Below are positions 1 to 8,459 of a stretch of 64,000 bases of DNA, one piece after another; the first letter of the stretch is position 1, and each line of letters starts with the position of its first letter. Source of the stretch: RYN-230 sp963713815 (GTDB lineage Bacteria > Actinomycetota > Actinomycetes > Streptosporangiales > Streptosporangiaceae). Where the stretch lies: contig CAVQNH010000045.1 in NCBI GenBank assembly GCA_963713815.1, positions 1 to 64,000 of the forward strand, written 5' to 3'. A program made the position numbers and the translations under genes. Under the pieces are notes generated by a model. That model was not told the origin of the DNA. It searched no databases and saw nothing but the letters and a program-made list of their open reading frames with translations.

Positions 1-139
1 TAGGCACCATCGGCTGAAAGGCACTGGAGCGTGGCGGCTTGAGCAGCCGCGGCCCGGAGTATTCAGGTGGACCACCCCGGCCGGACTGACGTACTCAGTC
101 TCACCCGAACCGCTGGCCGCCTGATGCAGGCCAGCCCGG

Positions 140-222
140 CTGCGCCGGCCGGCTGCCCTGCGCCGGCCGGGCCTGCGCCGGCCGGGCCTGCGCCGGCCAG
201 GCCTGCGCCGGCCCGGCTGCAC
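140..222. repeat. GC-rich short tandem repeat
   Basis: About five imperfect copies of a 14-15 base unit, CCTGCGCCGGCCGGG, run head to tail. The rest of positions 1-366 holds no convincing gene. Such CG-rich runs occur between genes in high-GC actinomycetes and may be slippage products; no function is evident. Confidence 0.7.
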
Positions 223-420
223 CAGCCCCGGGCTACACCAACCTGAAACCTGCGACTTATTTACGTTTCGGCGCCCTTTAGCCCAGAATCATTTGAGAGA
301 GAGAAGTTCCTGGGCCCGGGTGACGCCGGCCGCCGCCATGTGATGCCAACGCAGTGACGAGCGACGGTGGCAGCGACGGTGGCACTGAGCGGAGCAGCGC
401 TCAGCAAAGGGGGGCCGATC

Positions 421-609
421 ATGTGGAGGATCGTTCTCTCGATCGCGGGTGCTCTCATCGTCATCGCCGGAGTCGTCTGGACGCTCCAAGGCCTTGGCTA
501 CATCAGGGGCAGCGTCATGACCGGGGTGACGTTGTGGGCCCTGATCGGGCCGCTGATCGCGCTGTGCGGGCTCGCCGTGACCGTGACCGGCCTGCGCCGG
601 ACTAGCTAG
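421..609 (+). CDS. small two-helix membrane protein
   Basis: A 62-residue protein of unknown function. The ATG at 421 is chosen because a purine-rich AAAGGGGGG site lies just upstream; the longer frame from 367 has no such site. Two hydrophobic stretches (roughly residues 3-20 and 33-55) are separated by a short Gly-rich loop, so it probably sits in the cytoplasmic membrane as a hairpin. It stands alone upstream of the oppositely oriented arfB-like gene. It resembles no family I can name. Confidence 0.6.
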   Translation: MWRIVLSIAGALIVIAGVVWTLQGLGYIRGSVMTGVTLWALIGPLIALCGLAVTVTGLRRTS

Positions 610-660
610 CCGCCCGGCACGGTTCCCGGCCCGGCCTCCTGCCTGCCTGCGGCCTGCGCC

Positions 661-1092
661 TCAGTCATCCGTGGACCGCCGGAGCCGTTTGATCTGGGAC
701 CGGCGCTGCTTGGCCGCAAGCCTGCGTTCCTGTGAACCGCGGGTTCGCTTGGTCGGCCTGCGGACCGCGGGCGGCGGGGCGGTCGCGGCGGTCAGCACGC
801 TGGCCAGCCGCCGGCTCGCCGCCTCCCGGTTGCGCAGCTGGGATCGCTGCTCGGACGCGCTGATCGTCAGGACTCCGTTGACCAGCCGGTCAGCCAGCGC
901 CGTCAGGGCGCGCTCCCTGAGCACCGGGCCTAGCGCGGAGGAGGCCGCCACGTCATAGGACAACTCCACCCGGCTGTCGCTGGTGTTGACCGACTGCCCT
1001 CCGGGCCCTGATGACCTGGAGAATCGCCAGGACAACTCGTCAGCCGGGATCACTTTGCCCCGGACCTGGATCGGATCCACCACAGTCACCAT
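661..1092 (-). CDS. arfB: ArfB-type peptidyl-tRNA hydrolase (ribosome rescue)
   Basis: A 143-residue release-factor-like protein. The GGQ loop (SSGPGGQSVN, about residues 27-36) is the motif that hydrolyses peptidyl-tRNA. The C-terminal third is a basic, Arg/Lys-rich tail (PTKRTRGSQERR onwards) of the kind that ArfB/YaeJ inserts into the empty mRNA channel of stalled ribosomes. The length matches the family, and there is no codon-recognition domain, which separates it from RF1/RF2. It is divergent from the PPK2 gene with about 57 bp between, so the two may share a promoter region. Confidence 0.93.
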   Translation of the reverse strand: MVTVVDPIQVRGKVIPADELSWRFSRSSGPGGQSVNTSDSRVELSYDVAASSALGPVLRERALTALADRLVNGVLTISASEQRSQLRNREAASRRLASVLTAATAPPPAVRRPTKRTRGSQERRLAAKQRRSQIKRLRRSTDD

Positions 1093-1149
1093 GATCTACC
1101 TGGGCTGGCACCATCGACATACCGGGCAGGATGAGCGGAAGGACCGCGG

Positions 1150-2058
1150 ATGACCGAGCAGCAAGCGGGCTGGATCAAGGGCCTGGTCGGGCCGTTGCGG
1201 GTGAAGCCGGGCTCGGAGGTCGACCTGCCCCGGGACTTCGATCCCGGTGCGCGGTTCGGCGTCCAGAGCAAGGACGACGGGCAGGAACTGCTCCGCCAGG
1301 GCGTGGAATTGCTGGCCGAATACCAGGACCGGCTGGCCGCCCAGGACACCTACGGGGTGCTGGTCGTGCTGCAGGCTCTCGACGCCGGGGGCAAAGACAG
1401 CACGATCCGGCACGTGATGAGCGGGGTGAACCCGCAGGGAGTCCGGGTGTCCAGCTTCAAGGAGCCCTCCGCCGAGGAACTCCGGCACGACTACCTGTGG
1501 CGGCAGGCCCGGCAACTGCCCGCACGCGGTGAGATCGGCGTGTTCAACCGCTCGCACTACGAAGAGGTGCTCGTCGTCCGCGTCCACCGGGAACTGCTCG
1601 AGGCCGAGAAACTCCCGCCGGGAAGCCGCGCCGGCGACGTCTGGAAACGCCGCTACCGGGAGATCAACGACTGGGAGCGCTACCTGACCGACCAGGGCAT
1701 CCGCGTGGTCAAGTTGTTCCTCAACGTGTCCAGGGACGAGCAGCGGAGGCGTTTCCTGCGCCGGATCGACCACCCGGAGAAGAACTGGAAGTTCGCCGCC
1801 AGCGACGTGCGCGAACGCCAGTACTGGGACGACTACCAGCGGGCGTACTCGGCAATGCTGAGCCACACCAGCACGGAATGGGCACCCTGGCACGTGCTGC
1901 CCGCCGACCACAAGTGGTTCACCCGCCTGTGCGCGGCCGCGGTCATCGCCCAGACGCTGATCGACATCGACCCGCACTATCCGGCCCCGGACCCGGCCGC
2001 CCGGCAGGAACTGGAGCAGGCCCGCCGGGAACTGGAGGCCGAGCCGCCAGCGGAGTGA
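1150..2058 (+). CDS. ppk2: polyphosphate kinase 2 family protein
   Basis: A 302-residue PPK2 enzyme, which moves phosphate between polyphosphate and nucleotides. Visible hallmarks are the Walker-A-like LQALDAGGKDSTI (about residues 76-88), the NRSHYEEVLV block (about 134-143) with conserved Arg, and RRFLRRIDHPEKNWKF near residue 200, which contains lid-region basic residues. The size fits a single-domain PPK2; whether it prefers AMP, ADP or GDP cannot be told by eye. A GGAAGGA ribosome site precedes the ATG. Confidence 0.93.
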   Translation: MTEQQAGWIKGLVGPLRVKPGSEVDLPRDFDPGARFGVQSKDDGQELLRQGVELLAEYQDRLAAQDTYGVLVVLQALDAGGKDSTIRHVMSGVNPQGVRVSSFKEPSAEELRHDYLWRQARQLPARGEIGVFNRSHYEEVLVVRVHRELLEAEKLPPGSRAGDVWKRRYREINDWERYLTDQGIRVVKLFLNVSRDEQRRRFLRRIDHPEKNWKFAASDVRERQYWDDYQRAYSAMLSHTSTEWAPWHVLPADHKWFTRLCAAAVIAQTLIDIDPHYPAPDPAARQELEQARRELEAEPPAE

Positions 2059-2159
2059 TAACAAGCCGGGGTGCGAAGCCACTTATTCGCCAGTCAGGTC
2101 CGCGTGGTTTGCGGTACTTTCACAGCGTTCCTACCCGGATGCGGTGCTGGAGGTGACCG

Positions 2160-2375
2160 GTGACCGGCGTGCCCGAGGACCTTTCCGGCACGCGGGCCTA
2201 TCAGGGCCGGCCGCTGGCGGGCTCCCCCGCCGGGAGGCTCCAGAACGCGGCGGCCGAGATCCTGGCCGCGGGCACTCTCCCCCGGTGCCCGCACCCGGAC
2301 CAGCCTCCGCTCTGGTACCTCCCGGCGGGGTCACTCACCTGCGGCGCCTGCACCGGCGCGCTGCTGCAGGGCTAG
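2160..2375 (+). CDS. small protein with CxH...CxxC motif
   Basis: A 71-residue protein starting at GTG 2160 behind a GGAGG site. The C-terminal half has a CPH and a CGAC about 20 residues apart, a spacing that could bind one zinc ion as in small zinc ribbons. The function is unknown. Its TAG stop shares the palindromic CTAG with the stop of the convergent hydrolase gene, so the two genes overlap by four bases. Confidence 0.6.
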   Translation: MTGVPEDLSGTRAYQGRPLAGSPAGRLQNAAAEILAAGTLPRCPHPDQPPLWYLPAGSLTCGACTGALLQG

Positions 2376-4057
2376 TGGCCGCACGCGTGCATGGGCGCCG
2401 TGGTGACCGGCATCCGCCAGGCCGCGGCGGCCGCGGCGACGATCTCGGCGGTGGCCTTATACCCATTCGGCTCCGCGACCCGCCGGTGGGCCAGGAAACC
2501 GCGCACCATCGCCGTGACCCCGGGGCTGCCGAGCAGGTCACCGTGCAGCGCGGGCACCACCCGGACGTCCGGGGGCAGCGGGCAGACGGGCAGCGTGACC
2601 GCGTCGGCCAGCGGCACGAGCAGCAGCCAGCGCAGCGGGTGATGCCGGGCCGCCGAGGCGGCGAACCTGGCCCCCACCTCGTCCACCGAGTCGATCAGCC
2701 GCTGCGCCCCGGACGACCCGAACGGGGACAGGCCGCCCACGAACCAGACCAGCGCCCGCAGTTCGTCCGCGGGCATGAGGTCCCGGCTGCCGTCGCCCGG
2801 GTAGGTCACCTGACCGGGCGCGACGATCGGGCTCATCATGACCACGGAGCCGAGCGGCAGGCCCGGCTGGGTGGCCAGCATCGCGTCCACGCCGAGGGTG
2901 CCCTCGCTCTCCGCGATGATGTCCACCGGCCGGCCCGTCTCCCGGTGCAGCCGCACGACCTGGGCGGCGATGCGGCGCCCCAGCTCGGTCAGGGGCAGGT
3001 CGCTGGCCGCGCTGCCCTGGGGGAGGGGACGGCCGGACGCGGTCATGCCCCGGTAGGAGAACTGCTGGACCAGGGCTGCGGGGGCGACTGGCCGCAAGGA
3101 CCGGGGCGAGGCGCAGCACGCCGACCCGAAGCCCCGGATCTCCAGTACCGGATCCCGGGCGGCTTGCCCGGGCCCGACGCTGCTGGCGGAGTTGCCACCG
3201 GAGTTGCCAGAGGAGTTGCTGGCGGTTGATGCGGCGTTCCTGGTCGCGGGGTTCACCCCCGCTGCGCCGGCGGCCGCGGCGGCCCCCACGGCGGCCAGCG
3301 TGGAGTGATGCGGCGGGTTGCCGATCACGAAGGCGAGCCGGGTCAGGCCGACCACCATGGCGATGGCGAGGACCATGGCCACCGGGGCCAGCGGGACAGA
3401 CAGCGGCAGCAGCGGCGCGGGACGGCTTTCCACCACGGCGACCAGCCGCCGGCGGCTGGCCTCCCGGCGGACGACGGCCCTGGTCACGCCGAACCAGGCC
3501 CGCGCGTTGGCCACGCCCGCCAGGCCGCAGACACCGATGGCGGCGGTCACCGGCAGGCGCCCGATCGCCGCCGCCACCACCGAGAGCGTGACGAAGTCGG
3601 CCAGCAGCCAGTACATCGCCCGGGGCGGCGGCAGGGTCCGCCACCAGGACCCCAGGATGCCGCCGTGACTCAGCGGCAGCGAGATCAGCAGCAGCACCGG
3701 CACCGTAGCCAGGAACGGCCAGGAGAACGGCAGGATGGCCACCCCGAGGGTCAGCGCCGCCACCGGGGACAGCAGCAGGCAGGCCACGACGGTCAGCCCG
3801 GTCGCGGACCGGTACAACTCCCGCAGGCCGGGTGCGGGCCGGTCCCGCGGCCAGGCCAGCCGGGCCAGCGCGGTGTTCAGGCCGGAACGGACCGCCAGGA
3901 CCGCGACGAGCAGCCCCGCGAACCCGAGCCAGGACCGGTCATATCCGTACATCCAGCGCAGATCGTGGAAGACGGCCAGCGGAGCGACCGCGGTGACCTG
4001 CCCGGCGAGCGACCGGGCCGGCGGGGCGAGCCAGCAGAGCAGCGCCGCTTCGGCCAT
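2372..4057 (-). CDS. polytopic membrane protein with C-terminal alpha/beta-hydrolase-like domain
   Basis: A 561-residue protein. The first ~260 residues hold about six hydrophobic helices; a low-complexity Ala/Ser/Asn/Gly linker (about 270-310) follows, then a hydrolase-like domain. The motif IIAESEGTLG (about residue 390) sits where an alpha/beta hydrolase has its nucleophile elbow, but the first Gly of GxSxG is Ala. A late His (ALHGDLLG) could be the catalytic His. It may act on a lipid or ester at the membrane. The substrate is unknown, and the hydrolase assignment rests on motif layout only. Confidence 0.65.
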   Translation of the reverse strand: MAEAALLCWLAPPARSLAGQVTAVAPLAVFHDLRWMYGYDRSWLGFAGLLVAVLAVRSGLNTALARLAWPRDRPAPGLRELYRSATGLTVVACLLLSPVAALTLGVAILPFSWPFLATVPVLLLISLPLSHGGILGSWWRTLPPPRAMYWLLADFVTLSVVAAAIGRLPVTAAIGVCGLAGVANARAWFGVTRAVVRREASRRRLVAVVESRPAPLLPLSVPLAPVAMVLAIAMVVGLTRLAFVIGNPPHHSTLAAVGAAAAAGAAGVNPATRNAASTASNSSGNSGGNSASSVGPGQAARDPVLEIRGFGSACCASPRSLRPVAPAALVQQFSYRGMTASGRPLPQGSAASDLPLTELGRRIAAQVVRLHRETGRPVDIIAESEGTLGVDAMLATQPGLPLGSVVMMSPIVAPGQVTYPGDGSRDLMPADELRALVWFVGGLSPFGSSGAQRLIDSVDEVGARFAASAARHHPLRWLLLVPLADAVTLPVCPLPPDVRVVPALHGDLLGSPGVTAMVRGFLAHRRVAEPNGYKATAEIVAAAAAAWRMPVTTAPMHACGH

Positions 4058-4231
4058 CGCGGCCCCGGCTGACAGTGCGATCAGGCCGCGGTGGGCCAGG
4101 AATTCCCGGCCGGGCCACGATCCCGCGCTCCGCTTGCTGAACGTTTCTCCGGCCCCCTTGGTGTGAGTGGGGGGACTACGGTGATCACAATCCTAAGAAG
4201 GTCTTCAGATATTCCTGACGGAGGGCCCTCG

Positions 4232-5020
4232 ATGCGTTACGCCGGCCGCACGATCGTGATCACGGGAGCCGCCGGGGGGCTCGGCTCGGGCATGGCGGCC
4301 GCGTTCGCGGCCGAGGGCGCGGCCGTCGCCCTGGTGGACCTGCCCGGCAGCCCGGGCGAGGAGCTAGCGGCCCGCATCAACGCCGGCCTGACCGGCAGTG
4401 AGGCAGGCGGCCCGGCCGGTGGCTCCCATGGCCAGGCCTTCTTCGCCCCCTGTGACCTGGCCGACCTGACCGCCACCCGGCAGCTGATCACCGACCTCGC
4501 CGCCCGCCAGGGCGGGCTCGACGTGCTGATCAACAACGCCGCGATCTATCCGAGGAAGGAAGTCGGGGAGTACACCACCGAGGACTGGCTGGCGGTCCAG
4601 CGGGTCAACGTGGACGCGGCCTTCGTCTGCGCGCAGGCGGCGCTGCCGGCGATGCGGGCCGCCGGGTCGGGCCGCATCATCAATGTGTCCAGCATCACTT
4701 TTTTCGGGCACACCCCGTTCCTGGTCCCGTATGTGGCCTCCAAAGGTGCCCTGGTCGGGCTGACCCGGGCGCTGGCCAGGGAACTCGGCGAGCACGGGAT
4801 CACCGTCAACGCGATCGCCCCGGGCGCCTTCCCCACGGCCGCCGAGGCGATCCACCCGGACCTGGAGTCCTACAACGCGTTCATCCTGGAGCAGCAGGCC
4901 GTCAAGCGGCGCGGGACGCCCGCCGACATCGCCAACGCGGCGCTGTTCCTGGCCGCCCCGGAGACGTCCTTCATCACCGGGCAGCTGCTGGTGGTAGACG
5001 GCGGCTGGGTGATGAACTAA
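4232..5020 (+). CDS. SDR family oxidoreductase
   Basis: A 262-residue classical short-chain dehydrogenase. It has the cofactor motif TGAAGGLGSGM (residues ~10-20), NNAA (NAG-type motif, ~100), Ser in INVSSITF, the catalytic YVASK about 30 residues later, and a typical C-terminus GQLLVVDGGW. The ATG at 4232 is preferred because GGAGGG lies 8 bases upstream; the frame stays open to 4091 without a better site. An acidic residue after the second beta strand (VDLPG) suggests NAD rather than NADP. The substrate is unknown. It converges with the ABC ATPase gene, and the stops overlap. Confidence 0.9.
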   Translation: MRYAGRTIVITGAAGGLGSGMAAAFAAEGAAVALVDLPGSPGEELAARINAGLTGSEAGGPAGGSHGQAFFAPCDLADLTATRQLITDLAARQGGLDVLINNAAIYPRKEVGEYTTEDWLAVQRVNVDAAFVCAQAALPAMRAAGSGRIINVSSITFFGHTPFLVPYVASKGALVGLTRALARELGEHGITVNAIAPGAFPTAAEAIHPDLESYNAFILEQQAVKRRGTPADIANAALFLAAPETSFITGQLLVVDGGWVMN

Positions 5021-5793
5021 AGGCGTCCCGCGTCGGTGATTCTCCGCAGGAACCGCTGGGTGCGCTCATCTCTGGGGCTGCTGAACAACTCCCGTGGCGG
5101 CCCCTGCTCCACGATCCGCCCGCCGGACAGGAAGCACACCCGGTTCGCGATGTCCCGGGCGAAGCCCATCTCGTGCGTGGCGATCAGCATGGTCATGCCG
5201 CTGGCCGCCAGCTCCCGGATGACGTCGAGAACCTCGGCCACCAGTTCCGGGTCCAGGGCGCTGGTGACCTCGTCGAGCAGCATCAGCCGCGGCCGCATGG
5301 CCAGCGCCCGGACGATCGCCACCCGCTGCTGCTGGCCGCCGGAGAGCCGGTCCGGATAGTCGGCCTGCTTGTCCAGCAGCCCGAAGCGTTCCAGCAGCGC
5401 CCGGGCCTCCTGCTCGGCCTCCCGCCGGGATGCGCCGAGCGCCTTGACCGGGGCGAGCGTGACGTTGCGCAGCACGGTCATGTGCGGGAACAGGTTGAAG
5501 GCCTGGAACACGATGCCCACGTTGCGGCGCACCCAGTTCTGGTCGATGCCCGGCTGGGTGACGTCCTGCCCCCAGAGCAGGATCCGGCCGGCGTCGATGG
5601 GTTCCAGCAGGTTGATGCAGCGCAGCAGCGTCGACTTGCCGGATCCGGACGCCCCGATGAGGCAGATCACCTCGTGCGAGGCCACGCTGAGGTCGATCCC
5701 GTCCAGCACCAGATTGGTCCCGAACGACTTACGCAGACCCTCGATCCGGACCGCCGCGGCGGCCTCCGGCTCGTCCGGCGGTTCCGCGGTCAC
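5017..5793 (-). CDS. polar amino-acid ABC transporter ATP-binding protein (GlnQ-like)
   Basis: A 258-residue ATPase with Walker A GASGSGKST, Q-loop, signature LSGGQQQRVAI, Walker B RLMLLDEVTSALD and switch His (ATHEMGFA). The length and the LDPELVAEVLDVI segment are typical of the polar amino-acid uptake (PAAT) group. It is the last gene of the importer operon and overlaps the permease stop by 4 bp, which implies translational coupling. Confidence 0.95.
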   Translation of the reverse strand: MTAEPPDEPEAAAAVRIEGLRKSFGTNLVLDGIDLSVASHEVICLIGASGSGKSTLLRCINLLEPIDAGRILLWGQDVTQPGIDQNWVRRNVGIVFQAFNLFPHMTVLRNVTLAPVKALGASRREAEQEARALLERFGLLDKQADYPDRLSGGQQQRVAIVRALAMRPRLMLLDEVTSALDPELVAEVLDVIRELAASGMTMLIATHEMGFARDIANRVCFLSGGRIVEQGPPRELFSSPRDERTQRFLRRITDAGRL

Positions 5794-6671
5794 GACGGCG
5801 CCCCGGCCAGGCGGCGGCGCCGGTCCCGGGCGATCAGGTGGTCAGTGAACCGGGCCAGCGGGATGGTGAGGATGAGGAACAGGATGGCCGCCACCACGTA
5901 GCTGGAGTAGTTGAACACGGTGTCGCTGAAGATCTCGGCGGCCTTGTTGGCCTCGATCGCGCCGAGGATGCCGACCAGGGCGGTGTCCTTCTGCAGGCTG
6001 ATGAAGTCGTTCAGCAGCGGCGGGATGATGTTGCGCACCGCCTGCGGCAAGATCACGTAGCGCAGCGACGCCGTATGCGACAGGCCGAGCGACCGGGCCG
6101 CGGCGACCTGGCTCTGGTGGACCGAGTTCAGGCCCGCCCGGTAGACCTCGGACACGTACGCCGAATAGGACAGGACCAGGGCGGCGACCCCGTAGACCGG
6201 GGCGGACTGGGTGGACACGAAGGTCAGGTTGAGCGCGGGCACCCCGAACCCGATCGCGAAGATGACCAGGATCAGCGGGACGCCGCGGAACACGTCCACA
6301 TAAATGGTGCTGACGATCCGCAGCGGGAACATCACCGGGCTGTCCGACTGCCGGATGACGGCGATGACCAGGGCCAGGATGAGGATCAGGACCTCGGCGG
6401 CCAGGAACATCCGGATGTTCAGCCAGAGCGCCTCGCCCACCGAGTAGTAGCCCGCCCGGGGATCCCCGATCAGGGACTTCCACATGTACTCCGGGTTGAA
6501 GAACGTGTGCCGGACCGCGGCGCTGCCCGGGGCCAGGAAGAACAGCGCGACGATGGCGGCCAGCACGACGATCGTGCTGGCCGTGGACACCGCCACCGCG
6601 CCGCGGCCGCTGCTCAGCAGGTGCGACCTGCGCTGGGGCGCCCCGAAGGAGGTCTGGGGCGGGCCGACCAT
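5790..6671 (-). CDS. amino-acid ABC transporter permease
   Basis: About 293 residues, starting at ATG 6671 (MVGPPQTSFG). It has several membrane helices, the conserved EAA-type loop SQVAAARSLGLSHTASLRYVILPQAVRNIIPP, and a His/Gln/Glu-type permease C-terminus. The ATG overlaps the natural stop of the binding-protein gene (TGATG). As sequenced, a 1-base insertion upstream makes both genes one continuous 586-codon frame. Family knowledge says they should be separate proteins, one lipid-anchored outside and one in the membrane. Confidence 0.92.
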   Translation of the reverse strand: MVGPPQTSFGAPQRRSHLLSSGRGAVAVSTASTIVVLAAIVALFFLAPGSAAVRHTFFNPEYMWKSLIGDPRAGYYSVGEALWLNIRMFLAAEVLILILALVIAVIRQSDSPVMFPLRIVSTIYVDVFRGVPLILVIFAIGFGVPALNLTFVSTQSAPVYGVAALVLSYSAYVSEVYRAGLNSVHQSQVAAARSLGLSHTASLRYVILPQAVRNIIPPLLNDFISLQKDTALVGILGAIEANKAAEIFSDTVFNYSSYVVAAILFLILTIPLARFTDHLIARDRRRRLAGAPS

Positions 6672-7550
6672 CAGGGCTTGAGCAGGGGCACGCTCAGGTA
6701 CACCTGCAGGTACTTCTTCTGCAGCGCGGCGAGCGTGCCGTTGCTGGTGCAGCGTGGCCAGGGCCTTGTCCACGCACCCCACCAGCGGATTGCCCTTGTG
6801 GAAGAGCAGGCCGAAGTGCTCGCCGCTGGACGGGAACTGTCCGACCAGTACCGAGTTCTTGATTTCCGAGGAGGAGATGTACTGGGCGGTGGGCGTGTCC
6901 GCCACCAGCGCCGCGATCTGGTGGGTCTGCAGCCCCTGCTTCACGTCGTTCAGGCTCTCGTAGACCTTGGGCGTCTGCGTCGGCTGAATCTGGCTGTTGA
7001 TGAAGGCCAGGCTGGTCGTGCCGATCTGGTCGCCGAACACATACGTCTTCAGGTCGGCCGGCGCGTGCTTGGTCACGATCGGGGTGCCCTTCAGCGCGAC
7101 CAGCGCCTGATCCACGTCGTAGTAGCTGGTGGAGAACGTCACCGCCTGAGCCCGCGCCGGGGACACCGAGACCTCGTTGATGTCGAAGTCGAACTTCTTC
7201 GGGCCGGGCGCGTAGGAGTCGTTGAACGGCTCGTAGGCCCAGGTGACCTGCGACTTCTTGAACCCGAGCTGGGCGGCCACCGCGTAGGCCACGGCGCTCT
7301 CGTAGCCCTTGCCGTTCGCGGGGTCATTGCCGCTGAACCACGGCGGGTAGGCGGGCTTGTCGGTGGCGACGGTAAGCGTGCCCTTGGTGTACAGATCCTT
7401 CTGGATCGAGGCGTTGCTGCAGCTGGCCGTGGTGGCGCCGACGCTGGCGCTGGTGCCACTGCCGGACCCGCTGCCGCTGGTGGTGCTGCCGCACGCGGCG
7501 AGCCCGGCGCCCAGCGCCAGCACCGCGGCGGTGATCATGATCCGGTGCAT
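6671..7550 (-). CDS. amino-acid ABC transporter substrate-binding lipoprotein (frameshifted near 3' end)
   Basis: The N-terminus is a lipoprotein signal ending in the lipobox LAAC, then a Gly/Ser linker and a periplasmic-binding-protein type 3 fold (TLTVATDKPAYPPW, DFDINEVSVSPARAQ, VADTPTAQY, HFGLLFHKGNPL). Near 6746 one extra base shifts the frame. Without it the protein continues SNGTLAALQKKYLQVYL and ends at a TGA overlapping the permease ATG, exactly as expected for the family. It would capture an amino acid outside the cell; the ligand is not identifiable. An error and a genuine fusion are both possible, and error is the simpler reading. Confidence 0.88.
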
Positions 7551-7597
7551 TTGATCACTCTACTGTGGAGGCTGTCCCTAAACGAGGAGGCATTCTG

Positions 7598-8410
7598 ATG
7601 CCCGCGTGGATCTGCCGTACCTGCGCCGTCCAGCAGCCCGATACACCGGAGCCGCCGGGGAACTGCCCGATCTGCGACGACGAGCGCCAGTACGTCGGCT
7701 GGGGCGGCCAGCAGTGGACCACGATGGCCGAGCTCGCGCAGGACCACGCGGTGGTCCTGCGCGAGGAGGAACCGGGGCTGACCGGCATCGGGGTGGAACC
7801 GGCGGCCGGCATCGGGCAGCGGGCCCTGCTGGTCCGCACCCCGCACGGCAACGTCCTGTGGGACTGCGTCCCGCTGCTGGACGACGAGGCCCGGACCCGG
7901 ATCACCGAGCTGGGCGGCATCGACGCGATCTGCCTGTCCCACCCGCATTTCTACGCCGCGCACGTGGATTTCGCCGACGCCTTCGGCGCCCGGGTCTTCA
8001 TCCCCCGGGCCGACCAGCAGTGGATCCAGCGGCCCTCGCCCCGGATCGAGTTGTTCGATGACGAGGCCGAGCCGGTCCCGGGCGTCACCGTGGCCCGGAT
8101 CGGCGGTCACTTCGACGGGGCGGCCGTGCTGCACTGGCCGGCCGGGTCCGGCGGCCGCGGCGCCCTGCTGACCGGGGACACCATCACGGTCGTCCCGGAC
8201 CGGGACTGGGTCAGCTTCATGTGGAGCTACCCCAACCTCATCCCGCTGGACGAGGCGACCGTGCTCGAGATCGCCAGCCGGGCCGAGCGGTTCACCTTTG
8301 ACCGTATTTACGGCGGCTGGTGGGGGCGGGTCGTCGTGGCCGACGGCGCGGCCGCGGTCCGCCGCTCCGCGGACCGCTACGTGCAGCGGCTGCACGGCGA
8401 GCGCCCCTAA
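7598..8410 (+). CDS. MBL-fold hydrolase with N-terminal zinc-ribbon-like segment
   Basis: A 270-residue protein starting at ATG 7598 behind GAGGAGG. The first ~35 residues hold CRTC and CPIC pairs, a rubredoxin/zinc-ribbon-like knuckle. The rest is a metallo-beta-lactamase fold: CLSHPHFYAAHVDF replaces the usual HxHxDH, GGHFDGA supplies a later His, and LTGDTI supplies the bridging Asp. The altered first motif means metal binding may be partial. It lies alone between the divergent importer operon and the GH15 gene, and no substrate can be suggested. Confidence 0.8.
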   Translation: MPAWICRTCAVQQPDTPEPPGNCPICDDERQYVGWGGQQWTTMAELAQDHAVVLREEEPGLTGIGVEPAAGIGQRALLVRTPHGNVLWDCVPLLDDEARTRITELGGIDAICLSHPHFYAAHVDFADAFGARVFIPRADQQWIQRPSPRIELFDDEAEPVPGVTVARIGGHFDGAAVLHWPAGSGGRGALLTGDTITVVPDRDWVSFMWSYPNLIPLDEATVLEIASRAERFTFDRIYGGWWGRVVVADGAAAVRRSADRYVQRLHGERP

Positions 8411-8459
8411 CTTAGGGGGTCACCTGCGAAGATCTCGCGCCGGAGGGTATACCCATCAG

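Noticed and set aside
2144..4072. Long plus-strand frames opposite the membrane hydrolase
   Set aside because: Arg/Gly/Gln-rich shadows of the minus-strand gene, which has membrane helices and consistent codon bias.
5790..7550. A genuine binding-protein/permease fusion protein
   Set aside because: Removing one base restores both the family-typical C-terminus and the TGATG overlap, so the fusion is more likely an indel artefact.
5838..7598. 586-codon open frame on the plus strand
   Set aside because: Antisense to the amino-acid importer genes; low-complexity composition typical of GC-rich shadow frames.
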